Positions 1 to 6,877 of a DNA stretch of 9,394 bases are shown here, one piece after another. Positions within the stretch are counted from its first letter, which is position 1. Each line of letters begins with the position of its first letter. The notes below the pieces were generated by a model. It was given only the letters and a program-made list of their open reading frames with translations, searched no databases and was not told the DNA's origin. The stretch is from CAYWNA01 sp964459305 (GTDB taxonomy: Bacteria > Planctomycetota > Planctomycetia > Pirellulales > Pirellulaceae), in NCBI GenBank assembly GCA_964459305.1, contig CAYWNA010000385.1:1-9394 (forward strand), given 5' to 3'. The position numbers were made by a program, and so were the translations under genes.

Positions 1-73
1 GGTCGATTCTCAACTCCCACTGCCGTTCTCGCTAACTGACACAGGAGTATCCGTCCTGAGTTACGAGCGCATG

Positions 74-115
74 GTGCCGAGGTGCCCAAGGGGATTGCGA
101 CCGCGGCACTTTTTT
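74..115 (+). terminator. Candidate intrinsic terminator, plus strand
   Basis: GTGCCG at 74-79 pairs with CGGCAC at 104-109 and is followed at once by six T residues at 110-115. Inside it, GGT at 81-83 can pair with ACC at 100-102 across an A/G mismatch, and CCC at 85-87 with GGG at 91-93. A stem followed by a T run is the classical Rho-independent arrangement, read on the plus strand. It would end a transcript entering from left of the window. The large interior makes the fold less certain. Confidence 0.35.
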
Positions 116-288
116 CGGCGTCTCGTTTCCTGCGGCGGTGTTCACGACCGACGCAGCAAACGGCGGGCGAAAGGGCAGGGGCATTTGTTGACTTTGTGTC
201 CTGGAGAAGCTCGGTTCCGTTTGATGATCTATCGAAGTACGCGCTGAGCCGGTTGCCACAGGCCGGTCAAAATAGCGACCAGAGGCCC

Positions 289-306
289 GGCCGGTAGGAA
301 CCGGCC
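289..306 (-). terminator. GC-rich hairpin downstream of the second propeller gene
   Basis: GGCCGGT at 289-295 and ACCGGCC at 300-306 form a perfect 7-bp stem with a 4-nt loop (AGGA on the plus strand). It starts 34 nt past the stop codon of the minus-strand gene at 341-3523. There is no T run after it on the minus strand, so it is not a textbook intrinsic terminator. It could be a Rho-linked or transcript-stabilising hairpin, or a copy of a dispersed palindromic repeat. It resembles the hairpin at 3621-3646. Confidence 0.4.
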
Positions 307-340
307 CTACTCGACAATCAGACGCACGGCCCTGATCGTG

Positions 341-3300
341 TCATCGATCGACGGATGCCATACACACCAACCGGCCATCGGCCGTTGATAGGTAAAGACA
401 TCGCCCGGCCGCAGCCATGCCATCCCAATTCACGGGTGACGAAAGAGCGTATTCGGCAACCTTGCTTCCGTCGTCTGCTGAGCAGACCCACAGCGATCCG
501 CCCAGCCTGCCGTCATACGCCGCGTGCGGGTCGTCCGCCGGAATGTCCGTCGGCATGACTGCCAGGAAGAGTAAATCGCCGGCCTTCAGCATGGCCCTTG
601 GACGCACAGGCATGTCCTTCCTCCACGGCTTGTCGCCCGTGGATGCATCCATGCTCTTTCTGAACAGGCTGTATTTCCCTGCGGGATTTCTCCGACCATT
701 CCTCACGGCACCCCAGACGGTGTTTTCGTTATGCACCAGCATCAGTCCCGTCGGCTGATCGGTTCTGTGGGGCGCCGGCTTCTGCTGATCTTCGAGGTGG
801 AACCGCGAGAATCCGCCTTTGTGCCGGGCTGCGGGCAGCCGGTCATGATCGCCTGTGCCCAGTCCCCAGTCGGAACGATGATGCTCCGTCTCGTCAAGCA
901 AGCTGGATGTCGAAAACAACTGCCGCGTCGGTCCCATCTTCTCTTCGAGCTGCTTGTTGAACATCAGATGCCTTAAAAAGACGTGGGTTCCGTCGCTGAC
1001 CGGGACGTCGGCGAGCCCACCCGCGATCGAATACGTGTCGCTCTTGTCCGATTGCGTGGATGTCTTGTAGTCGGTCCAGAGATGGCCCTTGATGTGAACA
1101 CTCTCCGTGTTCTCTTGTTCTTCGTATTCCGGTTGTGGGCTGCTCACCTGACTGCGATGCAAGACTTCGCCTGTTGCCGAATCCAGCGCGTACAGATACA
1201 TTCCTCCATCGATCCAGCTTGATCGGCCGGCGCATGCGTACGCCACGCCATCCAGCACAAGAACGCTTCCGCTGACCGGCCAGGGCGATTCCAGGCGATC
1301 GAACGCGACCGTGCGAAGATCCGCCGGAGCGGCGAGGAAACGCCAGGCCACGGCCCCGTCGATAAGTCTCAGGCAGGTCACTCGCCCATCGCCGCTCCCA
1401 AAGAGAACCTTTCCCTCGTGAAGCGTGGGAGGCGAATCCACTCGCCCGGCGGCGAAATGCTTCCACAGCACTTTGCCTCCGTCTGGTTCTAATGTATACA
1501 CGATCCCCGCGTCCCTGTCGGCCAGTACGACACGTCCGCCGGCCACCACCGGCTGCGTGAGACTGCTGCCCAGCTTCGTAATCCAGGCCTGTTTCAGCTT
1601 TGGTCCGACATCCGTGGCGGCAACGCCTCCCCTGTGTGCGTTCTGCCGGTACGTGGGCCAGGAATCGGTATCGTGCGGTTCAGCTTCTGCGATTTCTCCG
1701 TAAGCGATACCTTTCCCTAGTCTCTCACTCTCGGCAACCAGATGTTGTTCCGGGGATGCACCAGGAGAATCCGGCGCGTAGGCCCAGAAACCGCGGAGCG
1801 CTGCCTCCGAGTAGCACCCGCACGAGGTCGGCGGAACGTAGAGCAGGCCGTTGGCCGGCATGACTCCGTACTGACAGGTGCCCCTCACCCAGTTGTTCCG
1901 CGAATGATTGTCTCCGCACAGGTCCACCATCTCGACACCGCGTTTTCCCATGATGATGAACCGCTCCGTCGCCTTCGCGCGATAACACCGGAAGTGATGC
2001 CCGGGCGTTACCAGGTGCAGTGGAACGGCATCCTTCACTTTCAGCTCGCCGGTATGCAGATCCCTGCCCTCACGCTGATCGGGAGGCACACGCATGGGAT
2101 CCGCCTTGTGACCAACCTTATGCCATACCAGTCCATCGATTACGAAGACATCGACGGGTTCATGAAAGGACGTTCCTGCGTTGCACTCCCACAGCTTCTT
2201 GCCATCTCTTGCGGAAAGAGCAGTCAGCATGGCGTTCAGATTGCATAGGACCACACCATCAACAACTAGGAGGTTGTCCTTGCCGTACGAGATGGATTTT
2301 CTCTTCTCCGGCTGCCCAGCCAAGTGACGCCAGCGTTCCTTTCCTGACGTCATGTCCAGACAGATCACGCCAACATCCATGCGGATGTAGGCGTTGCTGC
2401 CGTCCGAGGCGAGAGTCAAAGGCAGCGGGTCGCCCTCAGGTGACCAACTCCATATTGTTTTTCCGCTCCCCGCGTTGACCGCCACCAGCGTCTTCTTCAC
2501 GGGAAAACCGTGCAACTTTCTTGCTGTGCGGTCCGTCAGGGCATGTTCGGCAACCGCGTCGCCCTTGAGCACAAGAAGCGTCTTATCAGCCAGTATGATC
2601 TCCTCGGCACCCTTTGTTTCCGCAAATGTTGCCACTGTTTTTCCCGTTGCTGCGTCAATGGCAGACACGGGTTCTCCCAGGTCAAGAGGAACGTATAGGC
2701 GCTGACTTGATGCCACGAGCAATCGGGGCAACTGCGGCGGGCCGGAACGAAAACGTTGCCTGTGCGACGCCCAGGAGTCCATGGGCTTCTTCCAGAGCAT
2801 GACGCCGTTGAAGGCGCCTCGGGCTACGATCGCCCACCTTCCAGGCAAGTTCATGTTCGCCGGGGAGGCTTCGTCGACAATGTAAAACAACCGCCCGTTG
2901 GCCGTCACCACGGAGCTGATGCTGTTCAGCGTATTGTGATGCCGTGTCCATCGAGGATCGGCGACCCATTGCATACGGCGAGGCGCCCCGACAACTCGGT
3001 CACGTGCCACCGCATTGTTGTCCGGTCCATGCAGATAGTGCGTCCACTCGTCGATTTCGTCAGGCCAGGGCTTTACGATCCTTTTTGCCTTCTCTTCAGA
3101 ACCGGTCGTGTCAAGAAAGACCGCGGTTCCGTCGGGGGTCAACACTCTGAGTATCTCGTCGCGTGGAGCCAATGCCGGTGACGAGACGACAACAAGATTC
3201 ACGAGGTTATCAACGTACGGAAGAGTGCCGCCCTGCCAACGATCTATCGGCACCCTGCCGGATAATCCCAGGGAGAAAATGCGCTCACGGGCGGCGGCGA

Positions 3301-3523
3301 TGTCTTTCGCGTTTGCAGCGAGACCCTGGACAAGGTATCCATCGCCAGAGTGGAGCGCTGCAGTCAGACGGCCATCACCGCATCCGACGTGGACCACCAG
3401 TCCACCGGCAACGCCGGCATCCTTCAGGATGTCTTCCGCCAGTCCGGGATCGCTATTCGCGTCGCGGACTGAGGATAGCGCGAGAATGAAAACCGCAAGT
3501 ATCAAACAGATCGGATGTCTCAT
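341..3523 (-). CDS. Exported methyltransferase-like / dual PQQ-like beta-propeller protein (second paralogue)
   Basis: This encodes a 1060-residue protein. Residues 1-24 look like a Sec signal peptide (MRHPICLILAVFILALSS, possible cleavage after DANS). Residues 40-140 resemble a class I methyltransferase fold, with a motif I-like VHVGCGDG at 44-51 and LPYVDNLVNLVVV at 101-113. After the conserved EIDEW (156-160) and DNNAVARD (168-175) come two propellers, about 185-585 and 620-1060. Their blades show the PQQ-like pattern, for example SGKTIW, SGKERW, DGKKLW and GGKVLW. A cysteine motif lies at 550-570, at the end of the first propeller, and HHRSDW at 881-886. An in-frame ATG ten codons upstream (3553) exists, but 3523 is preferred because it starts the signal peptide and has AAAAGG 10 nt upstream. 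It is homologous along its length to the preceding gene, 154 bp upstream. PQQ binding is not implied, since BamB-type propellers share the blade pattern. The acidic residue expected after the second methyltransferase strand is missing (GLAAN), so methylation activity is doubtful. Biological role unknown. Confidence 0.88.
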   Translation of the reverse strand: MRHPICLILAVFILALSSVRDANSDPGLAEDILKDAGVAGGLVVHVGCGDGRLTAALHSGDGYLVQGLAANAKDIAAARERIFSLGLSGRVPIDRWQGGTLPYVDNLVNLVVVSSPALAPRDEILRVLTPDGTAVFLDTTGSEEKAKRIVKPWPDEIDEWTHYLHGPDNNAVARDRVVGAPRRMQWVADPRWTRHHNTLNSISSVVTANGRLFYIVDEASPANMNLPGRWAIVARGAFNGVMLWKKPMDSWASHRQRFRSGPPQLPRLLVASSQRLYVPLDLGEPVSAIDAATGKTVATFAETKGAEEIILADKTLLVLKGDAVAEHALTDRTARKLHGFPVKKTLVAVNAGSGKTIWSWSPEGDPLPLTLASDGSNAYIRMDVGVICLDMTSGKERWRHLAGQPEKRKSISYGKDNLLVVDGVVLCNLNAMLTALSARDGKKLWECNAGTSFHEPVDVFVIDGLVWHKVGHKADPMRVPPDQREGRDLHTGELKVKDAVPLHLVTPGHHFRCYRAKATERFIIMGKRGVEMVDLCGDNHSRNNWVRGTCQYGVMPANGLLYVPPTSCGCYSEAALRGFWAYAPDSPGASPEQHLVAESERLGKGIAYGEIAEAEPHDTDSWPTYRQNAHRGGVAATDVGPKLKQAWITKLGSSLTQPVVAGGRVVLADRDAGIVYTLEPDGGKVLWKHFAAGRVDSPPTLHEGKVLFGSGDGRVTCLRLIDGAVAWRFLAAPADLRTVAFDRLESPWPVSGSVLVLDGVAYACAGRSSWIDGGMYLYALDSATGEVLHRSQVSSPQPEYEEQENTESVHIKGHLWTDYKTSTQSDKSDTYSIAGGLADVPVSDGTHVFLRHLMFNKQLEEKMGPTRQLFSTSSLLDETEHHRSDWGLGTGDHDRLPAARHKGGFSRFHLEDQQKPAPHRTDQPTGLMLVHNENTVWGAVRNGRRNPAGKYSLFRKSMDASTGDKPWRKDMPVRPRAMLKAGDLLFLAVMPTDIPADDPHAAYDGRLGGSLWVCSADDGSKVAEYALSSPVNWDGMAAAGRCLYLSTADGRLVCMASVDR

Positions 3524-3533
3524 TGTTGTTGTA

Positions 3534-3539
3534 CCTTTT
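3534..3539 (-). promoter_or_regulatory. Ribosome binding site deciding the start at 3523
   Basis: The minus strand reads AAAAGG, ending 10 nt before the ATG at 3523-3521. It is a partial Shine-Dalgarno match. It lies inside the 10-codon extension that the upstream ATG at 3553 would add, and together with the signal peptide it favours the shorter protein. Confidence 0.5.
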
Positions 3540-3620
3540 CTTACTGCTTCCATTTGGCACTGGACTCCATCGTCTCGAAGGAAAGCACTCTATCGCAGTC
3601 CGACAGCAGGCGCAGGACCG

Positions 3621-3646
3621 GTGGTCCGGTCGGGAGACCGGTCCAC
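3621..3646 (-). terminator. Hairpin between the two propeller genes
   Basis: CCGGTC at 3626-3631 and GACCGG at 3636-3641 flank a 4-nt loop (GGGA on the plus strand). Beyond a single T/T mismatch (3625 and 3642) the stem continues with GTGG at 3621-3624 against CCAC at 3643-3646, giving 10 pairs over 11 positions. An alternative fold pairs GGACCGGT (3615-3622) with ACCGGTCC (3637-3644). It begins 31 nt after the stop codon of the first propeller gene. Without a following T run it may be an RNA-stabilising or attenuating element, or a repeat, rather than a strong terminator. Confidence 0.4.
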
Positions 3647-3677
3647 AACCGAGTTTGATCCGTTTCTCAAACCAAAG

Positions 3678-6600
3678 TCAATTGTCGCCTTTTCCCGCAA
3701 AGCAGTGTACTCTGCCATCCGTGGTACACAGAATCAACCGACCGTTGACTGCCGCCAGACTGTCCCACTCCGGAGCCGTATCCAGCGTGTACTCCATGAG
3801 GTTCCTGCCATCCACAGCAGAAGACGCCCAAAGTACACCACCCATCCGACCTTCATATGCCTTTGCCAAGTCGCCTTTAGGGAACACTGCCGGCGTACCG
3901 GCCACGAACACGACCTCGCCCGCCAGAGCCATGGCTTTTCCCGTCAGCGGAATCTTCGTCTGCCACAGCTCCTTGAACTTCCGCGGCTCATCTTTCTGCG
4001 GCTCTTCATTCGAAAGCTCGCCGGCGAAAAGCGTATAGGCATTTGTCCGAACATCGTACGTGGTATAGCGCCCCGGCGGATAGCCTCTGACTTCATAGTA
4101 ACGCGTACCGTCCATGACCAGTATGTCGCCTCGTGCCCCCATGCGTGAGGTCCAACGGTCATAGTAAAGCGTCGTGTCAATCGTCCAGAAGCTGCGATGA
4201 TGGGGAGTGCGCTCGGTGAAACCGTGTGACGTGATCAGATGCGGCGGGACATCTATGTCGGGGCTGACCGTTTTGAGGTCAGACGCGAACGCCTCGTGTC
4301 GCAGGAACACATGGTCGCCTCTGGCCGACAGAATGTCGCCCTTGTTTCCCTGAGCACCGCCTGCCCCGGTCCCACCCAAGGCGGTCTCCTTGCTGATGAC
4401 CGGATGCCCGTTCTTGTCATAAGGTCCGTACAGGTTCCTTTGATGAATCATCCGGCCCGTCTTCGGATCGAGTCCGAACAGGAAGATCCCGCCATCCAAG
4501 AACGAGTTCCGGCCTGCTGCGAAATACGCGATGTTATTGTGAAGCAGTATGCTGCCGCAGACCGGCCAGGCCGACTCGATCTGTTCGTAGGCACATATCA
4601 GCCGGTCGGGTAGTGCTTTAAACCGCCAAATCAATGCGCCGTCCGTGGCCCGTAGGCAGTACACCCATCCATCGCGTGCACCGAAAAGAAGTCGTCCTTC
4701 GTGCCAAGTCGGCGGCGAATCCACCCGCCCGCCGGCTGTATAGGTCCATTGCACCTTGCCGTTGTCGGCGTTCAAGGCGCACACGGTGTGCGCGTCCACG
4801 TCGGCAACGAACACTTGACCCGCGACAATCACCGGCGCGCTGGCGCGCGTGGTGAGTTTGGTCTGCCACCGAGGTTCGAGTCTGGTGGTTACCGTGGCCT
4901 TGGCATGGCCGCTGCGACTCGAATCCTGCCGGTAGGTTGGCCAGTCTTGGTTAGACTGAAGGCTGGAGGCTGAAGGCTGAAGTGATCCGTAGGCCGGACC
5001 TTCTTCAAGTTGCGGGTTGACGGCGATGTTGATGGGTTGGCCGCAGGACTTCAAGCCCGGATCGGGGGCCAACGCGTTAAACATGTTGAGTTGAACTTTG
5101 TTAGCGCACGAACAGGCAGGCGGTCCGAGATAAAGAAGGCCGTTGCATGGTAAGTGGCCAATGCCGCAGGTACTCCGCCCCCATGGATGCGGAAACTCCC
5201 CCGTCCCATCCAGCGCCAGGAAATCACTGCCACCGGAGACCGTGTTGATATACCACCGATCCGTAATGCGGTTCTGGTAGCAGCGATCGTGCCCCATTGG
5301 ACCGGTCATCTTCTGGGAGAGAACCTTCATCGGTTCACCGGTCAGCGGATCGTGTGCTTTGTTGTTTGCAGTCCAAACGGCCCCACCGGTCAGGAAAATA
5401 TCAGGCGGCTTGTGATGATTCATACGGGTCTTGACGCTCCACAGCTTGGCGCCATCCTTGATGGCGAATGCCATCAGCGAGCCCACAGCGCCCAGATAGA
5501 CGGCCTCATTTGAAAGGACCAGCGTAACGGAATTCCGCCGCGCATTCGGCTTCAAATAGCTGTCCCCGTTCCTGCCGCTGCCTGCCACTCGCGTGGAGGT
5601 CTTCAGCGCAGTACGCCACCGCTGTTGGCCGGAGGCTCGGTCGAGGCATACCACAGAATCAAGTGTCGAGTAGACGACGTTCGATCCGCGAACGGCCAAT
5701 GAAGCACCCTGATAGCCACGTGTCACTTCCCCTTTCTGCTTCCAAAGTTCACGGCCGGATTCAGAATCAATAGCCACAACCGAGCACATGGGATCCTCAA
5801 GATGCTTAATCCTGGGGCCGTAAACTTCTGTGGGAAAGGCGCTTGCCCCCAGCGTGAATCTCCCGCCGCCGACGGAAGAAGTATCCACAGGATCCCCGAT
5901 TACAGCGAATAAAACGCCCTTGTCGCAGACGAACTCCTGGGTCATCTCCGTGCCGTCGTATTTCTTCAGGATCTTTCCCGTAATCGCATCGAAAACCGCG
6001 ATCGGCGCATTCAGACCCGGTGTGCAGTAGACCTTGTCGCCGACAGCCACAAGCTGACGTTGCAGCTGTGACGGTGTGAGCTTGATAAAGATGTTTGTCG
6101 GATGCCAGTCCGGCAACCGATGCCTCCACAATACAATACCGTTGAAGGCATCACGACAGATCAGAAAGAACTTGCCGGGCAAGGCCGGGTTCTCGACCGA
6201 CCCGCGGTCTTCGATAGAAAACAGTCGGCCGTTGGCAGATATTAGACTAGTGATGGACGCCATGCCCAGGTGCGACCGGCTCCAAACCGGATCGTTAATC
6301 CATTGGTAATGCCGCGGCGGACCAACCACGCTGTCGCGTGCCACCGCATTGTTGTCCGCGCCATGATGGTGCTGCGGCCACTCATCGATCTCCTTCGGCC
6401 GCGGTTTGACGATTCTCTTCCCACCGACTAACGCCACGCCCTCCGGAGCCAGCACCCGCATCACTTCATGCAGTGGCAATTCACCGAGTTCGTCCGCAAC
6501 GATCAGATTGACCAGATTGTCCACGTAAGGCAGCCGCTTACCCATCCACGGCGCGACCGACACCTTTCCATACAAGCCAAGCGATTGAATATATTTACGG

Positions 6601-6806
6601 GCGGCCGTCACATCTGCATCAAGGCCATGCACCACAAATCTATCGTTCGCACACAGCGCCACAGTGCGCTGCCCGTCACCACAGTAGAGGTGGACGACCA
6701 GTCCACCTTTGACGCCGGTAATATCCGCGATGCTACTCACCTCGTCTTCTGCCATCAGCACATTGCCGGCAAGCATAAGAAAAATAGTGAATACATACCG
6801 TCTCAT
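3678..6806 (-). CDS. Exported methyltransferase-like / dual PQQ-like beta-propeller protein (first paralogue)
   Basis: This encodes a 1042-residue protein. Residues 1-19 form a signal peptide (MRRYVFTIFLMLAGNVLMA, likely cleaved before ED). Residues 34-130 are methyltransferase-like: VVHLYCGDG at 37-45, VHGLDAD at 59-65 with the acidic D63 at the place that often contacts AdoMet ribose, and LPYVDNLVNLIV at 92-103. EIDEW (139-143) and DNNAVARD (151-158) follow. The first propeller runs about 170-580 (blades such as SGRELW, SGQQRW, DGAKLW) and the second about 620-1042 (NGKVQW, DGALIW). A motif with three of its cysteines matching the paralogue lies at 547-567, and HHRSFW at 869-874. A GTG at 6830 would add eight residues, but ATG 6806 begins the signal peptide and has AAGAGG 8 nt upstream. 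The gene lies 71 bp after the sulfatase and is probably co-transcribed with it. By my count 27 of 39 residues are identical to the paralogue at 691-729. The linker between the propellers is encoded by a heptamer repeat. Being exported argues against an AdoMet-dependent reaction. Role unknown. Confidence 0.9.
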   Translation of the reverse strand: MRRYVFTIFLMLAGNVLMAEDEVSSIADITGVKGGLVVHLYCGDGQRTVALCANDRFVVHGLDADVTAARKYIQSLGLYGKVSVAPWMGKRLPYVDNLVNLIVADELGELPLHEVMRVLAPEGVALVGGKRIVKPRPKEIDEWPQHHHGADNNAVARDSVVGPPRHYQWINDPVWSRSHLGMASITSLISANGRLFSIEDRGSVENPALPGKFFLICRDAFNGIVLWRHRLPDWHPTNIFIKLTPSQLQRQLVAVGDKVYCTPGLNAPIAVFDAITGKILKKYDGTEMTQEFVCDKGVLFAVIGDPVDTSSVGGGRFTLGASAFPTEVYGPRIKHLEDPMCSVVAIDSESGRELWKQKGEVTRGYQGASLAVRGSNVVYSTLDSVVCLDRASGQQRWRTALKTSTRVAGSGRNGDSYLKPNARRNSVTLVLSNEAVYLGAVGSLMAFAIKDGAKLWSVKTRMNHHKPPDIFLTGGAVWTANNKAHDPLTGEPMKVLSQKMTGPMGHDRCYQNRITDRWYINTVSGGSDFLALDGTGEFPHPWGRSTCGIGHLPCNGLLYLGPPACSCANKVQLNMFNALAPDPGLKSCGQPINIAVNPQLEEGPAYGSLQPSASSLQSNQDWPTYRQDSSRSGHAKATVTTRLEPRWQTKLTTRASAPVIVAGQVFVADVDAHTVCALNADNGKVQWTYTAGGRVDSPPTWHEGRLLFGARDGWVYCLRATDGALIWRFKALPDRLICAYEQIESAWPVCGSILLHNNIAYFAAGRNSFLDGGIFLFGLDPKTGRMIHQRNLYGPYDKNGHPVISKETALGGTGAGGAQGNKGDILSARGDHVFLRHEAFASDLKTVSPDIDVPPHLITSHGFTERTPHHRSFWTIDTTLYYDRWTSRMGARGDILVMDGTRYYEVRGYPPGRYTTYDVRTNAYTLFAGELSNEEPQKDEPRKFKELWQTKIPLTGKAMALAGEVVFVAGTPAVFPKGDLAKAYEGRMGGVLWASSAVDGRNLMEYTLDTAPEWDSLAAVNGRLILCTTDGRVHCFAGKGDN
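4954..4981. repeat. Four tandem heptamers within the inter-propeller linker
   Basis: Four consecutive 7-mers are GACTGAA (4954-4960), GGCTGGA (4961-4967), GGCTGAA (4968-4974) and GGCTGAA (4975-4981). On the coding (minus) strand they read as repeats of TTCAGCC. They encode most of the linker SLQPSASSLQSNQ, which lies just before DWPTYRQ, the start of the second propeller. The paralogue has a linker of nearly the same length but unrelated sequence at this point, so the repeat is probably an insertion or replacement tolerated in a flexible linker. Confidence 0.75.
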
Positions 6807-6814
6807 AATCAGAT

Positions 6815-6820
6815 CCTCTT
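6815..6820 (-). promoter_or_regulatory. Ribosome binding site deciding the start at 6806
   Basis: The minus strand reads AAGAGG, ending 8 nt before ATG 6806. This is a good Shine-Dalgarno match at good spacing. It lies within the extension that the GTG at 6830 would give, so the shorter form beginning MRRYVF is preferred. Confidence 0.7.
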
Positions 6821-6877
6821 GGTGTTTCACGTCGCCGATGGTATCGCCGTACTCGGTTTCAAATCTGCCGCTCGTCT

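Larger units (their letters stand above)
1..340. other. Intergenic stretch with no supported gene
   Basis: I see no gene here. Open frames of 70-80 codons exist on both strands, but their translations are rich in Arg, Ser and Pro, resemble no family I know, and have no convincing ribosome binding site. The left edge may hold the last few codons of a plus-strand gene entering from outside: two plus frames stop at 33-35 and 37-39, just before a terminator-like hairpin. The right part is the 3' flank of the minus-strand propeller gene and contains a compact GC-rich hairpin. Decayed coding sequence cannot be excluded. Confidence 0.5.

Noticed and set aside
32..259. A 75-codon minus-strand frame in the left intergenic region
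   Set aside because: It needs a GTG start without a ribosome binding site, and the composition is low in hydrophobic core residues. No known family is visible.
894..1466. A 190-codon minus-strand frame overlapping the second propeller gene
   Set aside because: It is a shifted frame inside the gene at 341-3523, which is uninterrupted and matches its paralogue across this interval, so there is no frameshift or nested gene.
3108..4148. A 346-codon open frame on the plus strand
   Set aside because: It lies opposite both propeller genes and their intergenic gap. Its translation is rich in Arg, Ser and Pro without recognisable motifs, and the minus strand has clear homologous proteins here.
3678..6806. 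Interpretation as a PQQ-dependent alcohol or glucose dehydrogenase
   Set aside because: The blade repeats are PQQ-like, but there is no recognisable dehydrogenase active-site layout or haem CxxCH motif, and the two-propeller layout with a methyltransferase-like N-terminus fits no known quinoprotein dehydrogenase.
6833..6849. Hairpin with 7-nt arms in the gap between the sulfatase and the first propeller gene
   Set aside because: The arms contain a central C/C mismatch and a 3-nt loop, no T run follows, and it is unlike the hairpins after the other two genes. It is probably chance.
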